Assembly (NCBI RefSeq): GCF_006711645.1
Contig: NZ_CP041247.1
Coordinates: 4,216,001 to 4,280,000, forward strand
Source of the DNA: Klebsiella electrica
GTDB lineage: Bacteria > Pseudomonadota > Gammaproteobacteria > Enterobacterales > Enterobacteriaceae
Direction of reading: 5' to 3'
DNA length: 64,000 nt
Of this stretch, positions 1 to 8,357 are shown piece after piece (the stretch's first letter is position 1; each line of letters opens with the position of its first letter). The notes beneath the pieces are model-generated. The model worked only from the letters and a program-made list of their open reading frames with translations. It did no database searches and had not been told where the DNA came from. The translations under genes were made by a program, and so were the position numbers.

Positions 1-70
1 CAGTTAAGAACGTAGTTATTAGTGATTACATCTGAATAATATTTTATGTCAGCGCCGTACTATCAAACGG

Positions 71-2836
71 TTAACCCAGTAGTTTCATTTCCAGCGCCCG
101 ACTCATTGCTTGAGTACGACTATTCACTCTGAGCTTCGCATAGATGTTTTTGATGTGCCATTTTACCGTCTCAACAGAAATATCGAGGGAGCGAGCGATT
201 TCTTTGTTCATCTGCCCTTCGGCGATCAGGTGTAATACCTGAAGTTCTCGCTCACTGAGTTCGCCATTAATATCGAGACCTCCACGATTAAACGGTGTCC
301 CTCCTCCCGGATCGCTCTTGTCTACCCAGTGGCCATGTCCTGTCCCCTCCTCTTTACAAACCGAAGAGGATTCGTTCATACAGGCAAGCAAAGGTTGTAA
401 TGCATCACCCGCCTCAAGAAAGATGCCCTTGAGATGCTGTTGCTCTGCTAGTTGCAGTACTGGCTGAAATGTAGTGCAAGCAGCCGCAGTTTTGCCACTG
501 TTCCACAAGGCTAATGACCAGAGCGTACGTAGACGTGCTGCGCTTAACCCGTCACCCCGACTTTCCTGATCAGAGACCATTTCAGCCAGTAGAATGCCGG
601 CTTGCGGCGCCTGGCCTCTGGCGAGAAGAAGGCGGCTGCGGCTAAGGGATGCATACCGAACGATGGCTCGTTGACATGGATGCCCGGCATCAATTCTGAA
701 GTTGGCGACCATTTGTGCAAGTTGCCGTTGCAGTTGCTCTGCGCCGGTGAAATCTCCGCGCTGCAGCCGTACCCGCACTTGCTCTGCTAACAACATAGCC
801 TGTAACCGTTGCCATCCGCGAGACACGGCAAGTCGCTGCGCATGCTCCAGCAATCGCTCTGCCTCATACGGCATATCGTCATCTAAGGCCTGACGCGCAA
901 GATAGATATAGCAACGACTCAGCGCGTCGGGTGGACTGAATCGATCGATCAATTCGAGCCGATCGGCTAACAGATGATCGAGCGAGTCACGACTCTTGCA
1001 TTCGTAAGCTATCTCCGCCAGCAGTGGCGCCAGTGTCGCTCCACTGGTCGACTGGGTACCGGTATAACATTCCGCCTGGCGCAATGTTTTCTCTGCATAC
1101 CACCCGGCTTTTTCCAGATCCCCCTGACAAAGATGGCACTGGGCAATGATAAAAGCGCGGTAAACCGAGACAAACAGATTGTCTAAGGGACTTTCTGGAG
1201 AGGGCATATGCTGTTGAACCTCCAGAGCGTCGGTATAGCGCTGGTTAACAACATGGCAATAGCTGAGAATATTGCATATCAGACCATCAACCCAGGTATC
1301 CCCGCAGGGCACTTCGGCCAGCAATGGCTGAACAATAGCCAGACTCTCTGGGATGTTTTCCGCAAAGGCTTCGCAAATTGCGCGCACAACACGCAATTTG
1401 CACCAGGTGCTGCGGGTTAAATCATCACGGTGATTAACTACCATCTGATCCAGATTATCAAGCAACTGCCTTGATTCATCAAAGTGGAAATAATGCGCCA
1501 GTGCCCAGGCCAGATTAATTTGCAGGTCAATGCGCGAAGGATCCGTACTGGCAGGTAAATGATGCATCCAGGAAATCAGGGTATCTATATCCCCTTCTTC
1601 TGCCAGTGACTGAGCGCTTGCACCATCCTGCCCGGGGCTATGCACCGGCTTGCCTGCTCTGAGTGCATGGCGTACCGCCTCAGACCACAGTCTCTGTTCG
1701 ACAAACCAATGACTGGCTAATTCATGTAACTGCTTGCGGTCAATATCGTTGCTCTGCTGCAACATAGTCCGAAGGTTTTCCTGCAACAGAGGATGGTAGC
1801 GAAACCAGTAGCCTTGTTCGTCAAGGGCTGACAAAAAAAGGTTGTGTCGCTCAATCCATGCCAGCATCGCTTTACTATCATCACGTCCTGTAACTGCATG
1901 ACATAATTCGGCATTCAACCGGCTGAGGAATGACGTTTTCACCAGAAAATCGAGAACCTCTTCCGGCAGCGGATCCAGTACCACCTCTTTCAGGTAACGG
2001 GCAATGGACCGTGTTCCTCCATGAATATTGCGCAACAGATGCTCTGGATCATTCTGCAATTCTGCGGACAATGAAGCGATCTTCATGCCCGCGATCCAGC
2101 CCTCGGTCGCAGACTGTAGCCGCTGTGCATGCTGGCTGCTGAGTGGTACCGCAACCGTGCGGCTAAAATAGTTTTGAGTTTCTTCGAGCGTGAATTGCAG
2201 GTCTCGATCATAGATTTCCACCAGCTGGTCCTGTGCCTGCAGCTGGCCCAGAGAAAGACTCGGGTGGAAACGGCTGCCAATGATCAAATGCAAGGCGGCA
2301 GGCGCATGCCTGATTAAATAACCCAGGGCTTCATATACCCCACGATCATTAATCACATGAAAGTCGTCGATAATCAGGTACAAGTCGTGCGGGCAATAAT
2401 GTAGCTGGTTAATTAGCCCGGCCAGCAGCTGCTCGGAGCTGGAGAGCTTCTGTTCTTCCATGTCGCGCCAGAAATCAACGTCCCAATCAGCATAAAGTGG
2501 ACGCAATGCCTGCAGCAGATAAGGAATAAACTGCCATACGTCATCATCATCCTCATCGAGGCTAAGCCAGGCGATACGCTCCCCCTGGGCTACCATGTGC
2601 TGATGCCATTGCGCCAATAGCGTGGTTTTGCCAAATCCAGCGCCTGCACAAACGATACCCAGTCGGCACCGCTGAACTGGATTGAGAAGTTGAAGAAGTC
2701 GTGGACGCTCCAGCAATTGTATCGCGGAGCGAGGCGGGACGAATTTGGTCAGGATAAGCGGCAAGCCTCTCGTCATCCGCAATGGTCCGGAGACCAGCGA
2801 TGGTGATTGGCGACCTTTTAAATCCGATGGCTTCAT
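71..2836 (-). CDS. acoK: AcoK-like LuxR/MalT-family activator of the acetoin operon
   Basis: Large ATP-dependent transcription activator of the MalT/LAL class. A Walker A motif (GAGFGKTT, lysine near residue 70) lies in the N-terminal NTPase part, a long helical TPR-like middle follows, and the C-terminus carries a LuxR helix-turn-helix (LSERELQVLHLIAEG ... ETVKWHIKNIYAKL). The frame stays open for 67 further codons upstream, but I chose the ATG at 2836, giving 921 residues, the length known for Klebsiella AcoK. The upstream extension runs into the divergent promoter region and looks non-coding. It is transcribed away from acoABC, so it most likely senses acetoin or a related signal and activates that operon. 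The exact inducer is inferred from the family and the context. Confidence 0.9.
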   Translation of the reverse strand: MKPSDLKGRQSPSLVSGPLRMTRGLPLILTKFVPPRSAIQLLERPRLLQLLNPVQRCRLGIVCAGAGFGKTTLLAQWHQHMVAQGERIAWLSLDEDDDDVWQFIPYLLQALRPLYADWDVDFWRDMEEQKLSSSEQLLAGLINQLHYCPHDLYLIIDDFHVINDRGVYEALGYLIRHAPAALHLIIGSRFHPSLSLGQLQAQDQLVEIYDRDLQFTLEETQNYFSRTVAVPLSSQHAQRLQSATEGWIAGMKIASLSAELQNDPEHLLRNIHGGTRSIARYLKEVVLDPLPEEVLDFLVKTSFLSRLNAELCHAVTGRDDSKAMLAWIERHNLFLSALDEQGYWFRYHPLLQENLRTMLQQSNDIDRKQLHELASHWFVEQRLWSEAVRHALRAGKPVHSPGQDGASAQSLAEEGDIDTLISWMHHLPASTDPSRIDLQINLAWALAHYFHFDESRQLLDNLDQMVVNHRDDLTRSTWCKLRVVRAICEAFAENIPESLAIVQPLLAEVPCGDTWVDGLICNILSYCHVVNQRYTDALEVQQHMPSPESPLDNLFVSVYRAFIIAQCHLCQGDLEKAGWYAEKTLRQAECYTGTQSTSGATLAPLLAEIAYECKSRDSLDHLLADRLELIDRFSPPDALSRCYIYLARQALDDDMPYEAERLLEHAQRLAVSRGWQRLQAMLLAEQVRVRLQRGDFTGAEQLQRQLAQMVANFRIDAGHPCQRAIVRYASLSRSRLLLARGQAPQAGILLAEMVSDQESRGDGLSAARLRTLWSLALWNSGKTAAACTTFQPVLQLAEQQHLKGIFLEAGDALQPLLACMNESSSVCKEEGTGHGHWVDKSDPGGGTPFNRGGLDINGELSERELQVLHLIAEGQMNKEIARSLDISVETVKWHIKNIYAKLRVNSRTQAMSRALEMKLLG

Positions 2837-3027
2837 CCGCGGTTGTCTACTCGCTTTGTTTTTTTCAATTGTACGCCAGACCCCGGGATGACATGGGGCT
2901 ACCAAACTTGATTGATACACAAAATTTATAAAGTTTGACCTCAAGCATGAAAACCCCCACCTACCCCCCCATGAAGGTGGCTTCGCACTCTCTCGAACCA
3001 CTCGTAGATTCATTGCATTGGTGTGGC

Positions 3028-3045
3028 CAGGGGGCATCCCCCCTG
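3028..3045. promoter_or_regulatory. G/C inverted repeat in the acoK-acoA control region
   Basis: In the 251-base divergent region between acoK and acoA there is an inverted repeat CAGGGGG-CATC-CCCCCTG about 45 bases before acoA. A second G/C-run segment lies at 2955-2980 (CCCCCACC, ACCCCCCC). MalT-type activators bind short G-rich boxes, so these are candidate AcoK sites. Assignment as an operator is inference; no convincing -35/-10 or -24/-12 promoter was identified. Confidence 0.35.
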
Positions 3046-3087
3046 TCTGTTGGCCCCGCCTGGGTGACCTTTATTGAGGAGAATTAA

Positions 3088-4050
3088 ATGATGCTTAGCA
3101 AACAGGCTTTATTGCAGGCTTACCGTAAGATGCGGGAGATCAGGACATTTGAGGAGCGTTTGCATCAGGAAAATACCAGCGGCGATATCCCAGGTTTCAT
3201 TCACCTTTATACCGGTGAGGAGGCCATCGCGGTGGGGGTCTGCGAAAATTTAACGAGCGCTGATTTCATTGGTTCAACACACCGTGGACATGGTCACTGT
3301 ATCGCTAAAGGTTGCGACATTCACGGCATGATGGCCGAAATATTCGGTAAGGACAGCGGGTTATGTCGCGGTAAGGGTGGCTCTATGCACATTGCCGATC
3401 TGTCGAAAGGAATGCTGGGTGCGAACGCTATCGTTGGTGGAGCCCCTCCATTGGCCATCGGCGCAGCGCTGACGGCAAAAACGCTTAAAACCAACAACGT
3501 CGGAGTCTCTTTTACTGGCGATGGTGGTTCTAATCAGGGCCTGGTCTTTGAAGCCATCAATATGGCCGTCGTGCTCCAGCTTCCAGCCATCTTTATTTTC
3601 GAGAACAACGGTTATGGCGAAGGGACCGGTCATGACTACGCCGTTGGTGGGCGTGATATCGCCCGACGCGCCGCTGGCTTCGGCCTACCGGCAGTGACCG
3701 TTGATGGCACCGATTTCTTTGCCGTTTATGAGGCCACCTCAGAGGCGGTCAAGCGCGCACGTGAAGGGGGTGGCCCAAGCGTCATTGAGGCCAAAGCCTA
3801 CCGCTGGCATGGTCATTTTGAGGGCGATCCCGCGTTATACCGTGCTGAAGGTGAAGTTCAACGCCTGCGTGAAAAACATGATCCGCTGAAGATTTTCACA
3901 TCCAGGGTCAAGCAACATATCACCCAGGAAGAACTGACGGCAATTGATGAGGAAGTAGAAGCGCTTGTCAACGATGCTGTATTGAAAGCCCGCGCCGCTG
4001 CCTATCCGGCTCCGGAAGACCTGCTGACAGACGTATACGTCTCATACTGA
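3088..4050 (+). CDS. acoA: Acetoin dehydrogenase E1 component, alpha subunit
   Basis: Thiamine-diphosphate-dependent E1 alpha subunit of the acetoin dehydrogenase complex, which splits acetoin into acetaldehyde and an acetyl group passed to AcoC. The TPP/Mg2+ motif is visible as GDGGSNQG near residues 144-151 followed by ENNGYG near 172. The 320-residue length is normal for this family. A good ribosome site (GAGGAG, 3076-3081) precedes tandem ATG codons at 3088 and 3091; either could be the start. First gene of acoA-acoB-acoC-lpd, with two bases between acoA and the next open frame, so it is translated as an operon. Confidence 0.95.
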   Translation: MMLSKQALLQAYRKMREIRTFEERLHQENTSGDIPGFIHLYTGEEAIAVGVCENLTSADFIGSTHRGHGHCIAKGCDIHGMMAEIFGKDSGLCRGKGGSMHIADLSKGMLGANAIVGGAPPLAIGAALTAKTLKTNNVGVSFTGDGGSNQGLVFEAINMAVVLQLPAIFIFENNGYGEGTGHDYAVGGRDIARRAAGFGLPAVTVDGTDFFAVYEATSEAVKRAREGGGPSVIEAKAYRWHGHFEGDPALYRAEGEVQRLREKHDPLKIFTSRVKQHITQEELTAIDEEVEALVNDAVLKARAAAYPAPEDLLTDVYVSY

Positions 4051-4061
4051 GGGTGATAACA

Positions 4062-5081
4062 ATGACGATAAAAACCTATCGTGAAGCGGTCAAGGAAGCC
4101 CTGGCTCAGGAAATGGAACGCGACGAACGCGTTGTGCTAATTGGTGAAGACTTGCGTGGCGGTCATGGCGGAAATGCGCCCGAAGACGCGAAAATAGAAG
4201 CCTTTGGCGGTGTACTCGGTGTCACTAAAGGACTGTGGACGCAGTTCGGCTCTGAGCGGGTGATCGACACCCCCATTACAGAGTCGGCAATCATCGGTAT
4301 GGCTGCCGGCGCCGCAGCAACCGGTCTGCGGCCAGTAGCGGAATTGATGTTCATGGATTTTTTTGGTGTGAGCCACGATGCGCTGTACAACCAGGCGGCT
4401 AAGTTCCGCTACATGTTTGGTGGCAAAGCCCGGGCACCACTGGTGATGCGAGGTATGATCGGCGCGGGTTTTTCTGCCGCAGCCCAGCATTCACAGTCAC
4501 CCTATAATATCTTTGCGACCACGCCAGGACTGAAGGTGGTGGTGCCATCGACACCTTATGACGTCAAGGGGCTGTTAATCCAGTCAATTCGCGACGACGA
4601 CCCCGTGGTATTCTGCGAGCATAAAATGCTTTACGACCTCAAGGGCGAAGTACCGGACGAGAGCTATACCATCCCGCTAGGTGTAGCCAACTATACTCGC
4701 GAAGGAGAGGACGTCACCATCATTGCCTTGTCGGCAATGGTACATAAAGCAAACCAGGTTGCGGACAAACTGGCCAAGGAGGGGATCTCGGTCGAGGTGG
4801 TCGACCCACGTACTATTTCGCCACTGGACGAAGAAGGTATTCTGGAATCGGTGGCTTCTACGGGGCGTGTAGTGATTGTCGACGAGTCAGCAGCACGCTT
4901 CGGTTTCGCTCATGATGTCGCGGCACTGATTGCTTCCCAGGCATTCCATTTCCTCAAAGCGCCCGTTCTGCTGGTGACGCCACCACACACTCCGGTCCCG
5001 TTCTCCCCTGCTCTCGAAAAACTCTGGGTCCCTGGCGTTGAACGTATCGAAGCAGCCGTCCGTCAAGTGCTGGAGGATTAA
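4062..5081 (+). CDS. acoB: Acetoin dehydrogenase E1 component, beta subunit
   Basis: Transketolase-like beta subunit that pairs with AcoA to form the E1 active site of the acetoin cleaving complex. The sequence shows the usual pyrimidine-binding domain (TPITESAIIGMAAGAAATGLRP region) and a C-terminal transketolase domain ending in the conserved HTPVPFSP stretch. The frame also has a GTG at 4053, but the ATG at 4062 is preferred because GAGGG sits just upstream at the acoA stop codon; this gives 339 residues, the usual size. It is 11 bases after acoA and 3 bases before acoC. Confidence 0.94.
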   Translation: MTIKTYREAVKEALAQEMERDERVVLIGEDLRGGHGGNAPEDAKIEAFGGVLGVTKGLWTQFGSERVIDTPITESAIIGMAAGAAATGLRPVAELMFMDFFGVSHDALYNQAAKFRYMFGGKARAPLVMRGMIGAGFSAAAQHSQSPYNIFATTPGLKVVVPSTPYDVKGLLIQSIRDDDPVVFCEHKMLYDLKGEVPDESYTIPLGVANYTREGEDVTIIALSAMVHKANQVADKLAKEGISVEVVDPRTISPLDEEGILESVASTGRVVIVDESAARFGFAHDVAALIASQAFHFLKAPVLLVTPPHTPVPFSPALEKLWVPGVERIEAAVRQVLED

Positions 5082-5084
5082 TCT

Positions 5085-6620
5085 ATGAGCGAAATCAAGA
5101 CGCTTGAAATGCCCAAATGGGGGCTTTCAATGGAGGAAGGTTTGCTCGCCCGGTGGGCAATCCAGGAGGGTGACAGCTTCACCAAAGGGCAGGAAATCTG
5201 TGAGATTGAAACCAGTAAAATCGTCAATGTGCTGGAAGCCCCCTTTGCCGGTACATTACGTCGGATAATCGCCCGACAGGGGGATACTCTCCAGGTAGGA
5301 GCCGTGCTGGCACTGGTCGCTGACGCTTCGGTCAGCGATGCTGAACTGGACGAATTTGCGGCCAGTCTGGCTACGGAGAAAACAGCAGCCTCTGACACGA
5401 AGGCTACCGAGCCGGACGTCACTGCGCAGGCAGGCGCTAAGCCGCCTGCCGTTGTCTCGCTCCCCTCCAACAACCCCGTGGCGCCCGTTGGGCAGACCGA
5501 AGTCCCCGTCAGTCTGCAAGGCGTGACCGATGTGACTCAGGTCAATGCCACTCCCCATGCGTTACGTCTGTCTGCTCGCTGGGGTGTCGACCTGAAAAAG
5601 GTCCGCGGTAGCGGGCGTGGCGATCGTATCTCTGTGTCTGACGTGGAAAGCGCGATCGTTGCCGCCGGTGGCCGCATCGTCTCTTCAACGCCCCCCGTTC
5701 GTCGCAGCAAAGCCCCCCGCTCGCATGCCGATGATAGCCAGGTATCGGCCACCCCGCTGGCGCGCCGTCTGGCTGGCAAAATGGGTATCAACTTACATGA
5801 CTGCCGAAGCAGCGGTTCACGTGGCCGGGTGAGTCGTGATGATGTGCTGGCCACGGCGTTGTTACTCGACGAACACTCGCAGACCCGTCCTGTGCAGGAG
5901 AGTATCCCGGCAACCTTTGAGAACATCCCCATGTCCGGTATGCGGCGGGCTATCGCTGCTCGCCTGCAAACGTCCAAGCAACAGTCCCCCCATTTCCGTT
6001 TGAGTGTCGATCTTGATCTGGAACGACTGTTAGCGTTACGTCAGGAAATTAACAGCGAAGTACCCGGCGTCAAGATTTCGGTTAACGATCTGCTGGTTAA
6101 GGCCTGTGCCCTGGCTCTGGTGGCGGTGCCGGATGTCAACGTACAGTTTGATGAAGCAACCCAAAGTATCCGCCGCTTTGCGGATGCCGACATTTCGGTG
6201 GCCGTTGCGCTGCCTGGCGGGTTAATTACCCCTATTGTTCGCTCGGCGAACCGCAGATCGGTCAGCGACATATCGAACGAAATTCACTCCCTGGTGACCA
6301 AAGCCAAAGCGGGCACGCTGAAGCCCGAAGAATTCCAGGGGGGGACCTTTAGCTTGTCAAACCTGGGTATGCTCGGAGTACGGCAGTTTGACGCCATCAT
6401 CAATCCACCGCAAAGCGCAATCCTCGCAATTGGCGCCGGCGAGGTCCGGGCGGTAGTACGCGACGGGCAAATCGTCGCGCGCCACCAGCTGACGGTATCG
6501 CTATCCTGCGATCACCGGATCATCGATGGGGCGCAAGGCGCGGCTTTTCTCCGGGAACTCAAGCGACTGATTGAAACACCAACCTTGATGTTTATCCAGG
6601 AGACGAGCTATGCACGATAA
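5085..6620 (+). CDS. acoC: Acetoin dehydrogenase E2, dihydrolipoamide acetyltransferase
   Basis: E2 core of the acetoin dehydrogenase complex, transferring the acetyl group from E1 to CoA. Domain order is a lipoyl domain (residues 1-80, lipoylated lysine K45 in EIETSKI), two separate peripheral-subunit/E3-binding motifs (about 153-192, ATPHALRLSARWG, and about 221-256, ATPLARRLAGKMG), then the acyltransferase catalytic domain with the SCDHRIIDGA motif near residue 475. One E3-binding domain is the norm, so the second is notable. Its last 11 bases overlap the next gene, in keeping with translational coupling. Confidence 0.94.
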   Translation: MSEIKTLEMPKWGLSMEEGLLARWAIQEGDSFTKGQEICEIETSKIVNVLEAPFAGTLRRIIARQGDTLQVGAVLALVADASVSDAELDEFAASLATEKTAASDTKATEPDVTAQAGAKPPAVVSLPSNNPVAPVGQTEVPVSLQGVTDVTQVNATPHALRLSARWGVDLKKVRGSGRGDRISVSDVESAIVAAGGRIVSSTPPVRRSKAPRSHADDSQVSATPLARRLAGKMGINLHDCRSSGSRGRVSRDDVLATALLLDEHSQTRPVQESIPATFENIPMSGMRRAIAARLQTSKQQSPHFRLSVDLDLERLLALRQEINSEVPGVKISVNDLLVKACALALVAVPDVNVQFDEATQSIRRFADADISVAVALPGGLITPIVRSANRRSVSDISNEIHSLVTKAKAGTLKPEEFQGGTFSLSNLGMLGVRQFDAIINPPQSAILAIGAGEVRAVVRDGQIVARHQLTVSLSCDHRIIDGAQGAAFLRELKRLIETPTLMFIQETSYAR

Positions 6621-8007
6621 ATACGATGTGCTGATCATCGGCGGTGGGCCTGGGGGATATGTTGCCGCCATCCGTGCCGGTCAACTAGGGCTTCGTACCG
6701 CATTAGTGGAAAAACAACATTTGGGAGGCATCTGTCTGAACTGGGGCTGCATTCCAACCAAGGCGCTGTTGCATGGTGCCGAGGTCGCGCACAGTATCAC
6801 CCATGCCAGTCAGTTGGGCTTCAGTGTGGGTGAGGTGAATTTCGATCTGCAGAAACTGGTGCAGTTTAGCCGTAACGTGTCGCAACAGCTCACCGGTGGG
6901 GTTGAGTACCTGTTGAAGAAAAATGGCGTCAGGGTGATTGATGGCACCGCGCGACTGCGCGGCAAGGGACAAATCACGGTCGCGGATGCCCGAGGGGAAG
7001 AGCACGATTACCGGGCCGATCACGTGATCCTGGCAACGGGGGCCCGGCCACGAGCATTACCAGGCATAACGCCAGATGGTGAATATATCTGGACCTATTT
7101 CGAGGCACTGCAGCCTGAGCGATTGCCAAAGTCGCTATTAATCATCGGTTCAGGGGCGATTGGCGTCGAGTTCGCCAGCCTTTATAACGATCTTGGCTGC
7201 AAAGTGACGCTGGTCGAGCTAGCCCCGCAGATTCTGCCAGTTGAAGACGCTGAAGTGTCTGCTGCGGTGCGTAAATCATTTGAAAGGCGCGGCATACAGG
7301 TCCATACCCAGACTCTGGTGACGCAAGTACAGCTCACCGATACAGGGGTGCGCTGCACGATGAAAAACACCGGCACCGAATATTTCCAGGAAGTCGAACG
7401 TGTGCTGCTGGCGGTTGGCGTACAGCCTAATATTGAAGATCTCGGGCTGGAAGCGCTGGGCGTCGAGTTAGACCGCGGCTTTATCAAGACGGATACGGCT
7501 TGTCGCACTAACGTATTCGGGCTTTATGCCATCGGCGATGTAGCCGGCCCGCCGTGTCTGGCGCACAAGGCCAGCCACGAAGGAGCGATCTGCATTGAGA
7601 CACTGGCTGGCGTCGAAGGCACACACCCTCTTGATCGCGACTATGTGCCCGGTTGTACTTATTCCCGACCCCAGGTTGCCAGTCTGGGCCTCACAGAATC
7701 GACTGCCCTGGCCAGAGGACGGCCAGTCAAGATCGGTAAGTTCTCCTTTCAGGGGAATGGTAAGGCGCTGGCAAGCGGAGAGACGGAGGGTTTTGTAAAG
7801 ACTATTTTCGATGCTGAAACCGGCGAGTTGCTGGGAGCGCATATGGTTGGCGCGCAGGTCACCGAACAGATCCAGGGTTTTGGTATCGCCCGTCACCTGG
7901 AAGCCACACATGAAAGTCTCCTGTCGATGATCTTTGCGCATCCGACGCTTTCAGAAGCGATGCATGAATCAATACTGGCTGCCTGTGGCCAACCGTTGCA
8001 TCAATAA
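6610..8007 (+). CDS. lpdA: Dihydrolipoamide dehydrogenase (E3) of the acetoin complex
   Basis: FAD-dependent E3 that reoxidises the lipoyl arm of AcoC with NAD+. Visible features are the FAD-binding GGGPGGY (residues 11-17), the redox disulfide C42-x4-C47 in GGICLNWGCIPTK, a second dinucleotide fold (GSGAIGVEFA), the ATG/GD FAD site (YAIGDVAGPP) and the C-terminal active-site HPTLSE. At 465 residues it is the normal length. It overlaps acoC and closes the operon; no clear rho-independent terminator was found after it. In Klebsiella literature this position may be called acoD; the symbol here follows function. Confidence 0.93.
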   Translation: MHDKYDVLIIGGGPGGYVAAIRAGQLGLRTALVEKQHLGGICLNWGCIPTKALLHGAEVAHSITHASQLGFSVGEVNFDLQKLVQFSRNVSQQLTGGVEYLLKKNGVRVIDGTARLRGKGQITVADARGEEHDYRADHVILATGARPRALPGITPDGEYIWTYFEALQPERLPKSLLIIGSGAIGVEFASLYNDLGCKVTLVELAPQILPVEDAEVSAAVRKSFERRGIQVHTQTLVTQVQLTDTGVRCTMKNTGTEYFQEVERVLLAVGVQPNIEDLGLEALGVELDRGFIKTDTACRTNVFGLYAIGDVAGPPCLAHKASHEGAICIETLAGVEGTHPLDRDYVPGCTYSRPQVASLGLTESTALARGRPVKIGKFSFQGNGKALASGETEGFVKTIFDAETGELLGAHMVGAQVTEQIQGFGIARHLEATHESLLSMIFAHPTLSEAMHESILAACGQPLHQ

Positions 8008-8357
8008 GAAAATCAGGGAGGCGATAGCTTCGTGATACTGAGTCAATCTCCGGTTATCCCTCCTGTATTTTCCTTATCAGAGACTCACCGTGAACGGTTA
8101 TCGAAGTGACAGCCTGCAGATATATTGCCGCCGTTCAGGCTCACTGAGCAGTGAGCGCGTTTAACATATCGCATCGGATTTTTTATCATAATATTCTGAT
8201 TTTTTTAACACAGCGCGGAGACAAATCTGAAAATTGTCCGTATCCGTACTTTTGCTGTTTTAATAGCCCCGCCTTTGAGTATAAAGTAGCCGCAAATGTA
8301 AATGAATGTCATGAAATACATTCATAACGTAAGTCGCAAAGGCATACAGGATCAGGG
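8008..8357 (+). promoter_or_regulatory. cdi operon leader with inverted repeat
   Basis: No gene is seen between the aco operon and cdiB. The second half is AT-rich (8160-8300), as expected for a promoter, though I could not settle on one -35/-10 pair. A perfect 8-base inverted repeat, ATGAATGT (8302-8309) and ACATTCAT (8318-8325), separated by 8 bases, lies 33 bases before the cdiB start. It could be a regulator site or a leader hairpin. Function is not established by the sequence. Confidence 0.4.

Noticed and set aside
2837..3037. N-terminal 67-codon extension of acoK
   Set aside because: It covers the divergent promoter, has no conserved features, and removing it gives exactly the family length of 921.
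8008..8090. Possible terminator after the acetoin operon (CAGGGAGG ... CCCTCCTG)
   Set aside because: The two arms are not proper complements when aligned base by base, and there is no U run.
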